This document shows, piece after piece, positions 31,019 through 42,949 of a stretch of 64,000 nt of DNA; within the stretch, counting starts at the first letter, position 1; the number at the start of each line of letters is the position of its first letter. The stretch lies in assembly GCA_026545225.1 (NCBI GenBank), contig CM048850.1:23858297-23922296 (forward strand), in the 5' to 3' direction. The translations under genes were made by a program, and so were the position numbers. Source of the DNA: Cornus controversa. Its lineage: Eukaryota; Streptophyta; Magnoliopsida; Cornales; Cornaceae. Below the pieces are notes generated by a model. The model searched no databases. It worked only from the letters and a program-made list of their open reading frames with translations, and was not told the origin of the DNA.

Positions 31019-33190
31019 TAGAGAATTTTTCTAACAGACGTGCGTATAATCAAATTGCAATGTATAGAATGCCATGGATGATTGGAATTGGCACTTCTGA
31101 AATGGAGATCTCCCAAAATTAAATTTTTAGTGTGTTAATATGTGGGATAACCAATTTGTTTTATAGTTATGGCTTTTGCATGCAAGTGGAAGAAGTTCCA
31201 ATTGTTGGTTTCTTTAGCCATAGCCAAAAGCTCCATTTGGCAGAGGGAAGAAAGGGAAAAGATGGAGTATGCTATCAGTGTTTAGATTTTGCTAGAATGA
31301 AGATAGATGGATGAGACATCCCTTTGGGCTTACTAGTTGGCTTTTTTTTTTTTTCTAGTATTACAATTATATAATGTTCATTTATTCTTGCTCATAAAAA
31401 ACTTACATTCATCTCCACTCAAACAAAAATGACCCCTTTTGGGGGATAACTTTTCTCTCATATTTCTTCTATTTATTTTTCCCTCCCTCTTAATTGATAG
31501 TATTTGTAAGGGGATAGAATGTGCTCTTATGAGAGTACTCAAGACCCTTTACAACCACTAATGAAAAAATTGTGTATTTTAAGAAAAATAATATGATTTT
31601 CTTTTTATTCAATTGTAGTTAATGTGTTGGAAGAGTAATTAATTATAGAATTATTTCAAGAGTTGAAAACATGAAACTTTACTTGGATGAAGTTTTAGGA
31701 GTACATTGCCTTTCATGGAACAGCTGCAAGGACAGTCACACAGTAATGTCTAGATTACATGCATGAGGTGCTCATATTTAGTTTATGTAAATAGCTCATG
31801 TGAAATGTGTAGGTTCAAATATAGAGTAGGGAATATTTAGCTTTAATACCAATCACATAAGAGGGTGCTTTGTTCAAACATGGGTACAATTGTTGCTTAA
31901 GTGGAGGTGAAGGATGGGTGAAGAGCTTGTTACTTATTTATTTCATTGACTTAAATTAATTGTTTATTTAGATTTATTTCATCTTTGATTAACAAATTAT
32001 TGAAAATTATATTCTTGGCTAGTTTATTCAAAAATGATGTTTGCAAAAATGATGAAACATTATGAAATTATATTATGTAGTTAACTATTGAAATTCTTGG
32101 CGCAACAGAAAGGTTATTCTATTGTAACTTGGAAGACACCGATTTGAAACACGAAAAATAGTCTCTCCGCATGTGAAGGTATGGTTGTGTGACCTTCTCC
32201 AACTCTGCATCGGTAAGAATTTAGTGCACTGAGTTTGACCTTGTAGTACAAGGCTCACTAGTTAGGGCAAAGTAGAGACATGCTTAAGGTATTCACTATT
32301 CCTTGTAAGCATTAGCTCTTCAACACACAATATTAATGTAATATATGATATTACATATTGCATAGTATGAGTAGTAGTAACATTAGCCTTAAAATTGTTA
32401 ATACAGCAATAGAAGAGTTTCATCAAATGTTTTGTCAAATCAACATAAAACCTTTTTTGACATTAAAAGTTCTTCTAAATTACAGTTCCAAACACTAACA
32501 CATAAATCAAATAAAAGTAATAGTTTATACTTCTCTTTTTCTTTTACATAAAATCAAAAGTAAAGGTTATGCCAAAGAAGCCCTTAATGTATTATGATAC
32601 TGATTAAGACTTCTGATGATATAGTTGAACAAACTAAATAGCTGTCCTAGTCTAATTAGACTTGACACAATTACTTTGACTTGGATCACATACCAAGGAC
32701 CTATCATTAAATCACAGTGATTAAATGTTGCTATCATATTTAAATTGGAAAACAGAGAACTTTAGTTTTTATTTTTTAATTCAATTTCTAGATTTATTCA
32801 CCGAAAAAAAAAACATCAGTTTTAATAATATTGGTCAAAAAAGGAAAAAAAAAAAATGATGGGATGCCATAAAATCCAACTTTTTCTTTACTTTTTATCA
32901 CACATCATGTTAACTTTAACTTGATTGCTATTGGTCCATACCATGAAGGGTAAACTTAGGACATGATAAAAAAAAAAAAAAAAATTAATAAGCTAACCAT
33001 TTAATTAATAATAAATATTGTGTTACCTAATTCAAACAGAGCTCATTTCACACACAAAAAAATAAATAAATAATCTGAAATGGAGAAACGTGCATGGGTG
33101 TGAGCACTTGATAGTTTAATATGAAAATATAAAAGATAAGTTAAAGAGGAATAGAAAACACACACACCGACACATGTGGTTAGCTTTATC
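31019..33190. other. NOA1 3' flank and intergenic DNA
   Basis: The first few hundred bases presumably hold the NOA1 3' UTR. No polyadenylation site stands out. The rest is AT-rich with poly(A) runs at about 32808, 32848 and 32970 and no supported gene. Confidence 0.4.
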
Positions 33191-33197
33191 TTATTAT

Positions 33198-33620
33198 CTA
33201 ATAACAATAATATTTAGGACAAATCGTAAAAAAAAAAAAAAAAAAAAAAAATCATCGTTTATCTCTGATTGGCAAAGAAAACTCCTCTCGTCTATTTTTT
33301 TTGACATTAAACTCCCCTCAACAAAAGAAAATCTCAGGATTAATGGTGATGAAAATACCCATTCTAATGCAGAAAATACAAAAAAGAGAAACTACAAGTG
33401 GACCAATCTCTTTGCCACAAATTCATACATTGTTATATATATTTTCATATTAATTCTTATCTCTCAACCTTTCAACTTTATCATTTATAATTTGTAATAT
33501 TATAAAAGATAAATTTGAAAGTTTGAGATATTTAGAATTAATATGAAAATATATATCAAAATGTATGAATTATTGAAATTATTGAAAATTGATACCATGG
33601 TCATTCAAAGAAAAAAAGTA

Positions 33621-33658
<38 letters not shown>

Positions 33659-33905
33659 TAACATGATTGGTCCACTTGCATTTTATTTTTTCTACATTTG
33701 GAGGGGCATTTTTTTCACATTAGTCTCCTTCATGAGGTTTGCATTAGTTGAGGGGATTTAATGCCAAAAAAAATAGACGACGGTAATTTTTGCCGATTAG
33801 AGATAGATGAGGGATATATATATATATATTTTTTTGCAGTTTTCCCTAATAACTATTTGAGTAGTTTTTTCAATTTCACATTCAAACTAATAACAATAAT
33901 ATTTA
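33198..33905. mobile_element. Large fold-back (inverted-repeat) element flanked by a 19-bp direct repeat
   Basis: Left-arm blocks recur as reverse complements in the right arm, in mirror order. They are TTATCTCTGATTGGCAAA, CGTCTATTTTTTTTG, AAACTCCCCTCAAC, AAGTGGACCAATC, TTCATACATTG and TTTTCATATTAATTC. The turn is near 33495. Arms are about 280-300 bp with an AT microsatellite in the right arm. CTAATAACAATAATATTTA occurs at 33198..33216 and 33887..33905, but sits a little outside the clear arms. It is AT-rich, so its status as a target duplication is uncertain. Nothing is encoded. Confidence 0.65.
33628..33655. repeat. AT microsatellite in the fold-back element
   Basis: About 14 AT units lie within the right arm. 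Confidence 0.9.
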
Positions 33906-33949
33906 TATACATACTTCAACCTCTAGATATATAAATAGGTGTACAAACT

Positions 33950-33975
33950 TATTATTATTATTATTATTATTATTA
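33950..33975. repeat. ATT microsatellite
   Basis: Eight to nine ATT units lie between the fold-back element and the satellite array. Confidence 0.9.
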
Positions 33976-34006
33976 AGGTTGACTAACTTTACCTTGTATG
34001 TTATTG

Positions 34007-35120
34007 GTGGTCTGTACCAAATTTGACTATTTGGACTTCCTAAAGAAACAACAAATATCTCAACAACGATTTTAAATTAGTTTCATTCGAATTATCTTGA
34101 TTTAAAATTTTTCATTCCTAGAGAAATCTTGCCACAATCAAAATTGTACGTTGTTTTTTACTAAAATCGACCGTCTAGGCATCGAAAGGAAACAATGACC
34201 ATGTCGATCCAATATTCATTATATTTTATTTGTATCATCTAGATTCAAAAAGAGCAATTCGTAGTAGAAATTGTGCATGATCACATTCGTTTGTTACTTT
34301 GTGCCAGATTTGACAGTATGGAATTCCAAAAGAAACAATGAGCATGCCAATAACGATTTTAAACTGCTTTCGTTTGTGTTGTTTTGATTCGAAACATCTC
34401 ATTTCTAGAGAAATCGTGTCACAATAAGAAATATTACGTTACTCTTTACCAAAATTGACCGCCTAGACGTCCAAAAGAAACAACAAGCATGTTGATCCAA
34501 TTTTCATCTTGTTTTGTTTGAGACATTATGATTCCAAAAAAGCAATTCCTATCAAAAATCGTGCATAATAACAGCTGTATGGTGCTTTGTGCCAGATTCG
34601 TTCGTGTGGACATCCAAAAGAAATAAGCATGACAACAACGATTTTAAACTAAATTTGCTTGAGTTGTTTTTATTCGAAAAGTCTCATTTCTAGAGAAATC
34701 GTACCACAATCACAAATATTACGTTACTTTTTGCCAAATTCGACCGTATAGACGTCCAAAAGAACAACGAGCATGCTAATCTGATCTTCATCATAAAAAA
34801 AGAAACAACGAGCATGTCGATCTGATCTTCATTATATTTTGTTTGTGTCATCCAAATTCAAAAGAAACATTTCGTAGCATAAATCATGCATGATCACATT
34901 CGTATGGTGTTTTGTGCCAAATTCGATAGTATGAAATTCCAAAAGAAACAATGAGCATGCTAATAATAATTTTAAACTACTTTCGTTTGAGTTCTTTTGA
35001 TTATAAAAGTCTCATTCGTAGAGAAATCGTATCATAATCAGAATCATACGTGTTTTTTTGTCAAATTTAACCGTCTAGACGTCTAAAAGAAATAACAAAT
35101 ATACGGATCCGACCATTAGA
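34007..35120. repeat. Satellite-like tandem array, about 143-bp monomers in 286-bp dimers
   Basis: An anchor word AAAAGAAACAA(C/T)(A/G)AGCATG recurs near 34041, 34189, 34331, 34476, 34619, 34761 (with a 40-bp local duplication at 34801), 34943 and 35087. Spacings are 142-148 bp. Alternate monomers are more alike: type A carries GCATGCCAATAACGATTTTAA and CATTTCTAGAGAAATCGT, type B carries CATGTCGATCCGAT-like sequence and ATCGTGCATGATCACA. There are about 7.5 monomers, diverged from one another. Nothing is encoded. Confidence 0.85.
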
Positions 35121-36800
35121 AATACAAATAAAAATATAATTTTATTTTAAATTTGACAAATTCTGATAAAAAAATCAGTTCTTCACGTGAATGTCCTTTG
35201 CAACTTGCAAGACCCAAAAAGGAGGAAAATCAAAAGATGGATTTGGTGACTACCTACCTGCCAACACTTGAAGGACAGCTAGTACTAAATTACTATCTAC
35301 CTTTTTTACTCTATGTAATTTGGGCATTCGTGAATTGTCCCTAACAGCCAGTCAACCACAAACGACACACGCATACACGTGTGTGTGTATATATATACAT
35401 ACATACACTAGTGTATTGTATTGTCGCGTGTAAAAAATATAATATTATTTTAGGTATAAAAGTAAGTAGACATGTATATAAATTTACGTGTAAATGTAAT
35501 GGATAAATTGTGACTGTTTGTTTAATTTTAGATAGAGAGTTATTTTAACTCGTAAATAAGTATAAATATTTTAAACTATAAACTCGATTTTTTTAAGCAT
35601 TTTTTACCTATTAAATTGTGATTTTTTTAAAAAAATTCGAACACAATGCTTAAATAGAATATATATATATATATATGATCTCTTCCTTATAAGTAATAAA
35701 TTCTTTCACACTATGTATAGTAATTATTGAATATGATTGGAATAATTTTTAAAAGTTATATATATATATATATATATTTCAAGTCACAGCAAGCAATATA
35801 TTATACTATCACGAGAAGGAAATAAATGGCCTATATGCATTTGTCTTCACATATCACCTTTGTATAGTTCGAGCGAACACACCGGAATAAGGTCTTGCTT
35901 GGAGTTAGTGTTGTAATAAATAACTTTTCACAATTAAACTTCTTTTAAATTTGTTTAATACCACTATCGTTTAAAGCACTTTTATAAAAGAAGAGATAGA
36001 TAAAATTATCTAAATAAAAACAGTTACTTGAAATATATAACATTTATTCAAAACGCAATTTTAAAAATTAAAAACTTTACCTATATATAAAAGCTCTGCA
36101 GAGTTAATATCTCTATCATTTAAAAGTTATTTTTTTGGTTATCAAAAACATTCCAAAGCAAAATTTTAACATTAAAGTCCTCTTTAAGTAATTTAGCAGT
36201 AATCTCAAGCGGATTTTAAGTCGGTTTAACTGCATGTGTTTTCAAATTTTTTTATTTATTTTTTGTTCATACTGTTTACCAAAACCAATTTTTAGGACTA
36301 AATTTATTCTAATGTCTGAAAATGGAAAAAAACAATAAATAATATTTTTTGCAATCATCTTATTATAAAAGCTTATCTCTTTTATTTATTTAAATAAATA
36401 AACTAAAATATTGTAGAGTCACTTGACAAGTAATTAACCCGATAAATTGTGATATAAAGAGATACTAGTGTATGCTCGTGCCTACCGCATTATAATGCAT
36501 TCGAAATCGTGACCCTTAGATATGCAAAAATATTTTGACTCATATAATTAGTTTTTTAATAACTCTTGATCGTTATATTGATCTTTTTTGTCTTATTATA
36601 CCAAGTTTAAATGTAATATAGATTATAACGTTATCATATATATATATATATCTAACTTGATGATGCAAAATTCGACGCACAATCCGGATCAACGCAAATC
36701 TAAAAAAGACAAAAGAAAGGTAAAGCAATGGCGTGGTGTCGGCTAATTACGCTTCGATGCTCAAGTCAAAATCATAAGGGTTTAAGGAAGTATAAAGGCA
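35121..36800. other. AT-rich intergenic DNA
   Basis: No gene is recognised. It contains short TATATA runs at about 35660, 35760 and 36638 and a GTGTGTGTATATA run near 35380. Confidence 0.45.
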
Positions 36801-36808
36801 CTCAGAAG

Positions 36809-37372
36809 TAGGGATGGCAACGGGGCAGGGCGGGATAGGGTTTGTCTTCCCCATAACCGAAACCGTTTAACTTTTCCCTCCCTGTCCTCGTCCCGCAACC
36901 GTGTATAAACGAGGCGGGGCGGGTTTTGACTTCCTCATTCCCATAACCGTTTAACTTTCTCTGCCCCACCCCTTTTATATATATTTTTTTTAATACAAAA
37001 TTTTTTATAATAATAAATCTGATATTTTGATACATATACACCAAAAACACACATTTAGGTACTTGCAACACAATGGATAATATTGAGTCATCCATTACTG
37101 ATATAATAAACTTGTATAGTTGTATGATATATATAATATTAATATTTCCTTTATACATTATTAATATTTCCTCTATATATTATATATATAAGTAAAAATA
37201 TATATATACTTAAACGGGGCGGGTACCTGTCGGGGTAGGATCTTACCCCCGTCCCCGTCCCGTTTAAATGCAGGTTATTTTCTCTAACTTCATCCCCACC
37301 CCGTTTCCTTAAACGGTTCCGTAAACGGGTTTTAAACGGGTCGGAGCGGGGCGGGGCAAATTGTCATCCCTA
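36809..37372. mobile_element. hAT-type non-autonomous element (MITE), 8-bp TSD
   Basis: The left end TAGGGATGGCAA and right end TTGTCATCCCTA are inverted repeats with one mismatch. 8-bp flanks CTCAGAAG (36801..36808) and CTCACAAG (37373..37380) differ at one base. The 564-bp body has GC-rich subterminal repeats (ACGGGGCGGG and GTTTAAACGGG words on both sides, in inverted orientation) around an AT-rich core. The size of the duplication and TAGGG-type ends fit hAT. There is no transposase. Confidence 0.85.
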
Positions 37373-37380
37373 CTCACAAG

Positions 37381-38049
37381 GTATTAATTGTATACTTGAA
37401 ATACGGATCGCTCATATATTTATATCAATCCGATTAGAATGTATCCGAGTAAGAGACTAATCCTTTAGTTTCTCAGTCTTATCCGGAGATCATCCACGTC
37501 ACCTGAACTTACAATTGGAGTCAAATGCCACATCATAACTCATCCGCCCCGAACGCACTCTAATTAATAGTAAATATATAAATAAATAATCTTTTATTAG
37601 TTATAATATTTTATTTTATGATAATTTAAAATTTTACCAATTATTTTTTGTTATTATGATTATTAAGTATTTATCTATACTTAAATTTTTTTTAATATAA
37701 AATTTGTTTTAAATTATTATCTTAAAATATATGTTTATGGGTTGCCTGAAAGTGAGACAGAACAGATTTGAAAATAACTTTTATATATGAGACGGCCTTG
37801 AGATGGGAGCTCCTAGTCGCGAACCTGTCCGGTTAAAATCTCCAAGAATAACATAAATATTCATACAAATATCATAAATTTTACATTCTGACAATGTCTT
37901 GTGAACTTAAAAAAAACCAGGTAAGCACACGTCAATTTTGGGATAAGACTACTTTTTATTTATTTATTTATTTATTTTATTATTATTATTATTATTTATT
38001 TCGTTCATATTACCTAAGCTTATACGTCACAACAAACTGAAAGGATCAT
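37381..38049. other. AT-rich intergenic DNA
   Basis: No gene. TTTATTTATT and TTATTATTATT simple repeats lie at about 37960-38000. Confidence 0.45.
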
Positions 38050-38183
38050 TTACCGCCACCACGTGTACACCAACTATATATATATTTTTCTAGGTATGTA
38101 CGTACTATTCTTCAACCCATATAAAAAAAAAAAAAAGTTTTCCCAACTAAAAGTCTTCGTAACAACCAAAGAGTGCCACCTAC

Positions 38184-38243
<60 letters not shown>

Positions 38244-39611
38244 GCTCGCTAAAATCTAAATGTATTGATCATAAAGTAATTACACTACTCGTTACAGTGA
38301 CTAGTTGATGGAGGCGTTATTTGGATTTGATGTTTTTCTCTTTATTAATTTCGGTGTTAGACTCTTTTCAGAAATTAAAATTTGCTAAATAAGTTGATAT
38401 AAAGAGAAATTATTAATTATCGTATGAATTTTGTATATTGGAGAATCTCATTACCAGTAAAACTCTATTTATTATGATTTTCTATAATAGGGTGAAATTC
38501 CTATATTTAAAGATCTCGAGATGTTGTAAAACTACTCCGATATGAAGAGTTTGAACATACAGACTTATTTCTCTTTCCATTAACAATATTTGTTTACGGT
38601 CATTATTGATGATTTTATATAGAAAAATTAAGATTGGCTACTCCAGCTTTTTAAAATTTTCTTTTTATGGTTATTTATCTATAATTATTAAAAATAGTTT
38701 GCAAAAGAAATTACTTGTTCCTTCAAAGTCCAATCAACCTTTTTATTCTCACTTCTAAAAAATCAAGTGTTACAACATATTAGTATATATATTATTTGTT
38801 ATAAACTAAAGAGAAGAAAAAAAAAATGCTTGATATTTGACACTTTGATTTATTTATGGGTTGTCAACTTTTCTTCTCATATCATTTATACACACGCTCT
38901 TAAAAATATACATTAAAAATGCATTGAAATTAAGAAAAAATGTTACAATTATTTTTAAATTTTAATTTTATATTACTAATTTGGCCTCTCAAATTAAATT
39001 TTCTGACTCTACCCTTAATTTCAAGGTCAAATTATGTTTAAATAAGTAGAATTCGTGTTTCAAGTCTTGAAACACAATCATATTTTTAAAGTCAAATTTT
39101 GGTGTCAAACTCTACTCTAAAGTCAAATCGACAATAATAACGAGGCCGAGTTCTAAATTAAATGTATGCATGCACGCATGCAATCTTATTTCTTGCAAAC
39201 AAATAAATATTTTTTTTCTTTTAATAAATTTTGGTGTCGAAAATGACTAAAGTAATTGAGGTCAAGATCGGCCACAAATATTCAAGCCAAGTTCAGTCAC
39301 GCAAAAAATACTAATAAATACGATAAAGTTATATTTTTCTTGAGCAATTAATGCCTATGAAAATGATATGCGTATTTATGTGTGTGTGAACATATATAGA
39401 GAGAGAGAGAGAGAGAGATGTGTCACTAAATAGCTACCATGAATGTGGCAGTCAACTATTTATGTGGATAATCCAAGAATATATACTTTTATCTAGGAAG
39501 GCCTTGGGTAGGATATATATGCATTGCTGGTCCTGCTGAAAGCGCGCGAATAAAACCAGACCATGAATGAAAAATAAAAAATAAAAAACCAGTAAGACCG
39601 AGAAACTTCAT

Positions 39612-39658
<47 letters not shown>

Positions 39659-39850
39659 TGGATCCTGATATACACTCCAACTAGCCAATTATTCTGCACT
39701 TTTATCCTACATTGGCAACACATTTGTTTTTTTTCATTTTATCCGAAGTTTGCTCCGACTAATTTCCGAGACACCCTGTCAACTTCTCACTTATATTTTG
39801 TAATTTATGTAAGCAACAAAGCTTTCTTGAATGTACCAGTCGACCTTTGT
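38050..39850. repeat. Diverged segmental repeat upstream of the permease, copy 1
   Basis: Ordered landmarks shared with copies 2 and 3 are a CTTCGTAACAACCAAAGAGTGCCACC block at about 38154, TTTCTTGCAAACAA at about 39190, ATGTGGATAATCCAAGAAT ending at 39480, AGGAAGGC, and AATAAAACCAGACCATGAA at 39549. The right end (about 39762-39842) resembles the intron of the downstream permease gene. AT microsatellites at about 38187-38240 and 39617-39653 and a GA tract at 39400 interrupt it. Nothing is encoded. Confidence 0.6.
39762..39842 (+). pseudogene. Fragment similar to the permease intron (decayed duplicate)
   Basis: About 80 bp align with 48112..48194 at the permease exon 1/intron junction. Shared words are TATATTTTGT, GCAAAGCTTTCTT and AATGT, in order and with similar spacing. 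Sequence from just before the splice donor may be included. It could be a relic of a second gene copy, or both may be a dispersed repeat. Confidence 0.45.
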
Positions 39851-40975
39851 TTTGGAGTTTTTGGAACTCTAATCTTAAGTTGTATGTCAAAGCTTAATTT
39901 TATAGGCATTTAGGCCAACTATATATTCAAATAATAATAAAAATAATAAGGGAGTAGATGTTGATACTCTATCAATATTCTCTGACACTTCACTCCTATA
40001 TTTTTGTAAACTAAAATTATAAAAGTGATCCTATGTTATACCATCTTAGATTCTTATATTTTTAGTACCCTAATTGCCCTTCTAAATCAAGACTCAATTC
40101 TAATTTTATTTTATTTTTCTTAAAAAAAAAAAATTTTCAACTTTTTTACTTTAAGTTTACAATACAACAATCCATTTATTAACACACATATATACTATAA
40201 TTTAAACATTTTTCAATTGAAACTTGTTGTTCGTGTCCCTATCCTATATAACTCAAAGAATCCAAAATTTGAAATATTATATTTTTACTCACTAAACGTG
40301 TAATTTATTTTCCATGTGTCTTATAATAAAATAACATAAATTAGAAACATACCATGATCAATTTGTGAACAAACAAAACAGAAGGGGGGGGGGGGGGTAA
40401 TATTAAAATAAAAAAGCTTTCCTTAGTTTTCTTAAAGAACTATATATCATAATTTTTATTCAAGTGAAATTAAACTTCCTTTTGATTTTAAATATAATTA
40501 ATTTTTTCAAATAGGTTTTATTCATTGATATAATGTTTGTTTCCAACTCAAATACTTTTTTAATATTTTTCTAGGCAATTTATTATTAACAACTTCTTCT
40601 CAACTTGACTAATTACGTAACTTTTATTATCCTAATCACATGCATTTGATTGATACTTTTTAAATCATTATATTGAATTCTAAACTTTTCTACTTCTAAA
40701 ATAAATATTGATAAATTGATTCAATACGAAGAAATAATATTTTTAAAATCAACGAAAAAATATTTTTATGCCAAAAAAGAACGTGAAAGAGAAGTTATAA
40801 TTTGAAGTCAAGAATTCTAACCTTATCAAATAAGGACAATTATGATATTAAAAATATAAGAATCAAAGATTGTATAGTAGAGGAATATTTTTGTAATTTT
40901 ACTTTATAAAAAGATGGAAGTGGAGTGCTAATATCAGCTCTCTAATAATAATAATAAAATTCCATCTGAATGTGT
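39851..40975. other. AT-rich intergenic DNA
   Basis: No gene recognised. A G homopolymer of about 14 lies at 40384. Confidence 0.45.
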
Positions 40976-41703
40976 TCACAACAACCAATGTGGACCTATG
41001 AAAATCTTAAGAACATTGTTAAAATTCCATCTAAATGTCTTCCAAAGAGCACCTATGAAAATCTTAAGAACTCCACCTTAAATGTTCTTGGCTTCAATTC
41101 TCTAATTATATATGTTATTTGAGCATTTGTAAAATTACACATACAAATAGTACTATATCACCAACTAATCTCACGTGTGTGTTATTCAAAAAATGTTCAT
41201 GTATACTTAAAGATTCTTAGAGTGTGGCCACATATGATAAGTAACAAAACAATGGTGGCTATTAACATTCAAGAGAGTTTGAACTTTACCTTTTTTTTCA
41301 CATTTTTTTCTATGGTTGTAGGACTACAAATGAAAAGAATATTCAAGTTTGGCTCGTTTAAAACTTAAACTTAAAACTATCTTTTTAAGCTCATTTAATA
41401 AACAAGACAAATTTGAACAATCTTTCGATAAAGCTAAGACTACAAAAAGATGGTGGAGAAGATTACCAAGAGAATTAAAACCAGACCATGAAATTTCATT
41501 TGTTGTTAGTAATGCGTATTAGTTAAGATGATACAATCTTTTTTATGGTATGATTTCTTCTCTTTAAAAGAGTAACCGTGTTTGAATTCTGTTAGAGACT
41601 ATATTATAAGTGTGTAAGTTTGTTTGAATTTTTGAAAAAAAAAAACTATCTTCGTCCCCTATTTCTTTCGGGACCTACATATATAATGAATTTGTATTTA
41701 ACA

Positions 41704-41751
<48 letters not shown>

Positions 41752-41810
41752 CACTACTAATTTGGACACGCCTTTGGCACAGAGCCAAGATTGTTACCCG
41801 TTCATTGATG
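40976..41810. repeat. Diverged segmental repeat, copy 2
   Basis: Landmarks are CTTAAGAACTCCACC at about 41065, GAGCATTTGTA at about 41120, AGTGTGGCCACATATGATAA at 41220, AAAACCAGACCATGAAA at about 41479, GGGACCTACAT at about 41670 and GAGCCAAGATTGTTA at about 41782. It is shorter than copies 1 and 3 and contains an AT microsatellite (41709-41747). Confidence 0.55.
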
Positions 41811-42680
41811 AAAACATTTCTTGTTTTCTGTTTTTATCTCCTAAAAAGGCAAAAACAAAAACAAAAAATATATTTAGTAAAATGTTTATGTTCACTGCAA
41901 TAAAAAATGTTTCTCATTTTTGTGAAAGGAGAAAAAAACAAAAAAAAGATGTTTCTTCTATTTTTTCACTGTAGTAGAAAAATATTCTTTCTACTTTAGC
42001 GGAACCCACTTACTTAAATAATATATTATATTAAACATAACTTTCATTATCCATGATTTTTTGCACAATTGTTTTTTTATTTAGATATTGTAATATTTTT
42101 CTTGTCTACTTAGTTAAATAATATATAATATATAATAAATTAATATGATAATATATAATGCACATAAATTATCTATATTAAAATAAAAATACTTTGAAAA
42201 TGCTCTTACATTCATCTTCTTTTAAAAAAAATCACTTATAAATAATAACTTTTTATGATATACATGTTATATATATATTATTATTTTTTTAACTTGTAAC
42301 ATATTTTTTAATTTAATTTTCACATATATATTATATCAATTTTAATTTAATTTAATTTTCATATATATATATGATATCATACTTATGGAAGATTAGTTCT
42401 GTTGTAAAGTTCTTTTGTATTGTCTAATAGTTACTCAAATATGAAAAAAAGAAAAAAAATGTGTAACAAATGTGTTATTAAACACTGATTTTTATTTTTT
42501 GTTCTTAAAAATATGAAAATAACAAGTTAATGTTATTTCTGTTTTCATTTAAAAAAAAAAAAAAGAATATAATTCTATTTTTTTAGAGTGCAAAAACAAA
42601 AAACGTATTCTTTAGAGAACGCACCCTGGCTACATGTTCCTCAATGTTTCTCATTTCTCGTGTGTGTTAATATATATATA
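41811..42680. other. AT-rich intergenic DNA
   Basis: No gene recognised. Poly(A) and TATATA runs only. Confidence 0.45.
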
Positions 42681-42681
42681 T

Positions 42682-42725
42682 ATTTTATTGAAAGAGGGGT
42701 CGATGATGGAAGTATTGAGGAATCC

Positions 42726-42772
<47 letters not shown>

Positions 42773-42829
42773 AAGTATTGAGGAATCCGTAGCTATATAT
42801 ATATCATCGACCCCACTCTTTCAATAAAA
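42682..42829. repeat. Perfect-armed hairpin around an AT microsatellite
   Basis: Left arm TTTATTGAAAGAGGGGTCGA and right arm TCGACCCCACTCTTTCAATA are inverted repeats (one extra difference). Between them, GATGGAAGTATTGAGGAATC occurs twice (about 42703 and 42767) on either side of a 42-bp AT run. No RNA gene features are seen. Confidence 0.7.
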
Positions 42830-42949
42830 GAAGCTTGAAATTCCAAGCTTTCATCATACTTATGAATTGTATTTAAAGATTAATACAATCAAATATCCAT
42901 GATACATATTAAGTGGCTTCTTGTAGAAGCTTCCCCTCTCTTCTATTTT

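Noticed and set aside
30734..31116. Minus-strand open frames opposite the last NOA1 exon
   Set aside because: They are antisense shadows of a GC-richer coding exon.
32808..33260. Long poly(A) runs taken as LINE tails
   Set aside because: There is no LINE coding sequence upstream and no target duplication. One run belongs to the fold-back element arm.
38063..38308. Open frames with long YIYIYI runs (also 39489-39723, 42588-42827, 44041-44280)
   Set aside because: These are translations of AT microsatellites, not proteins.
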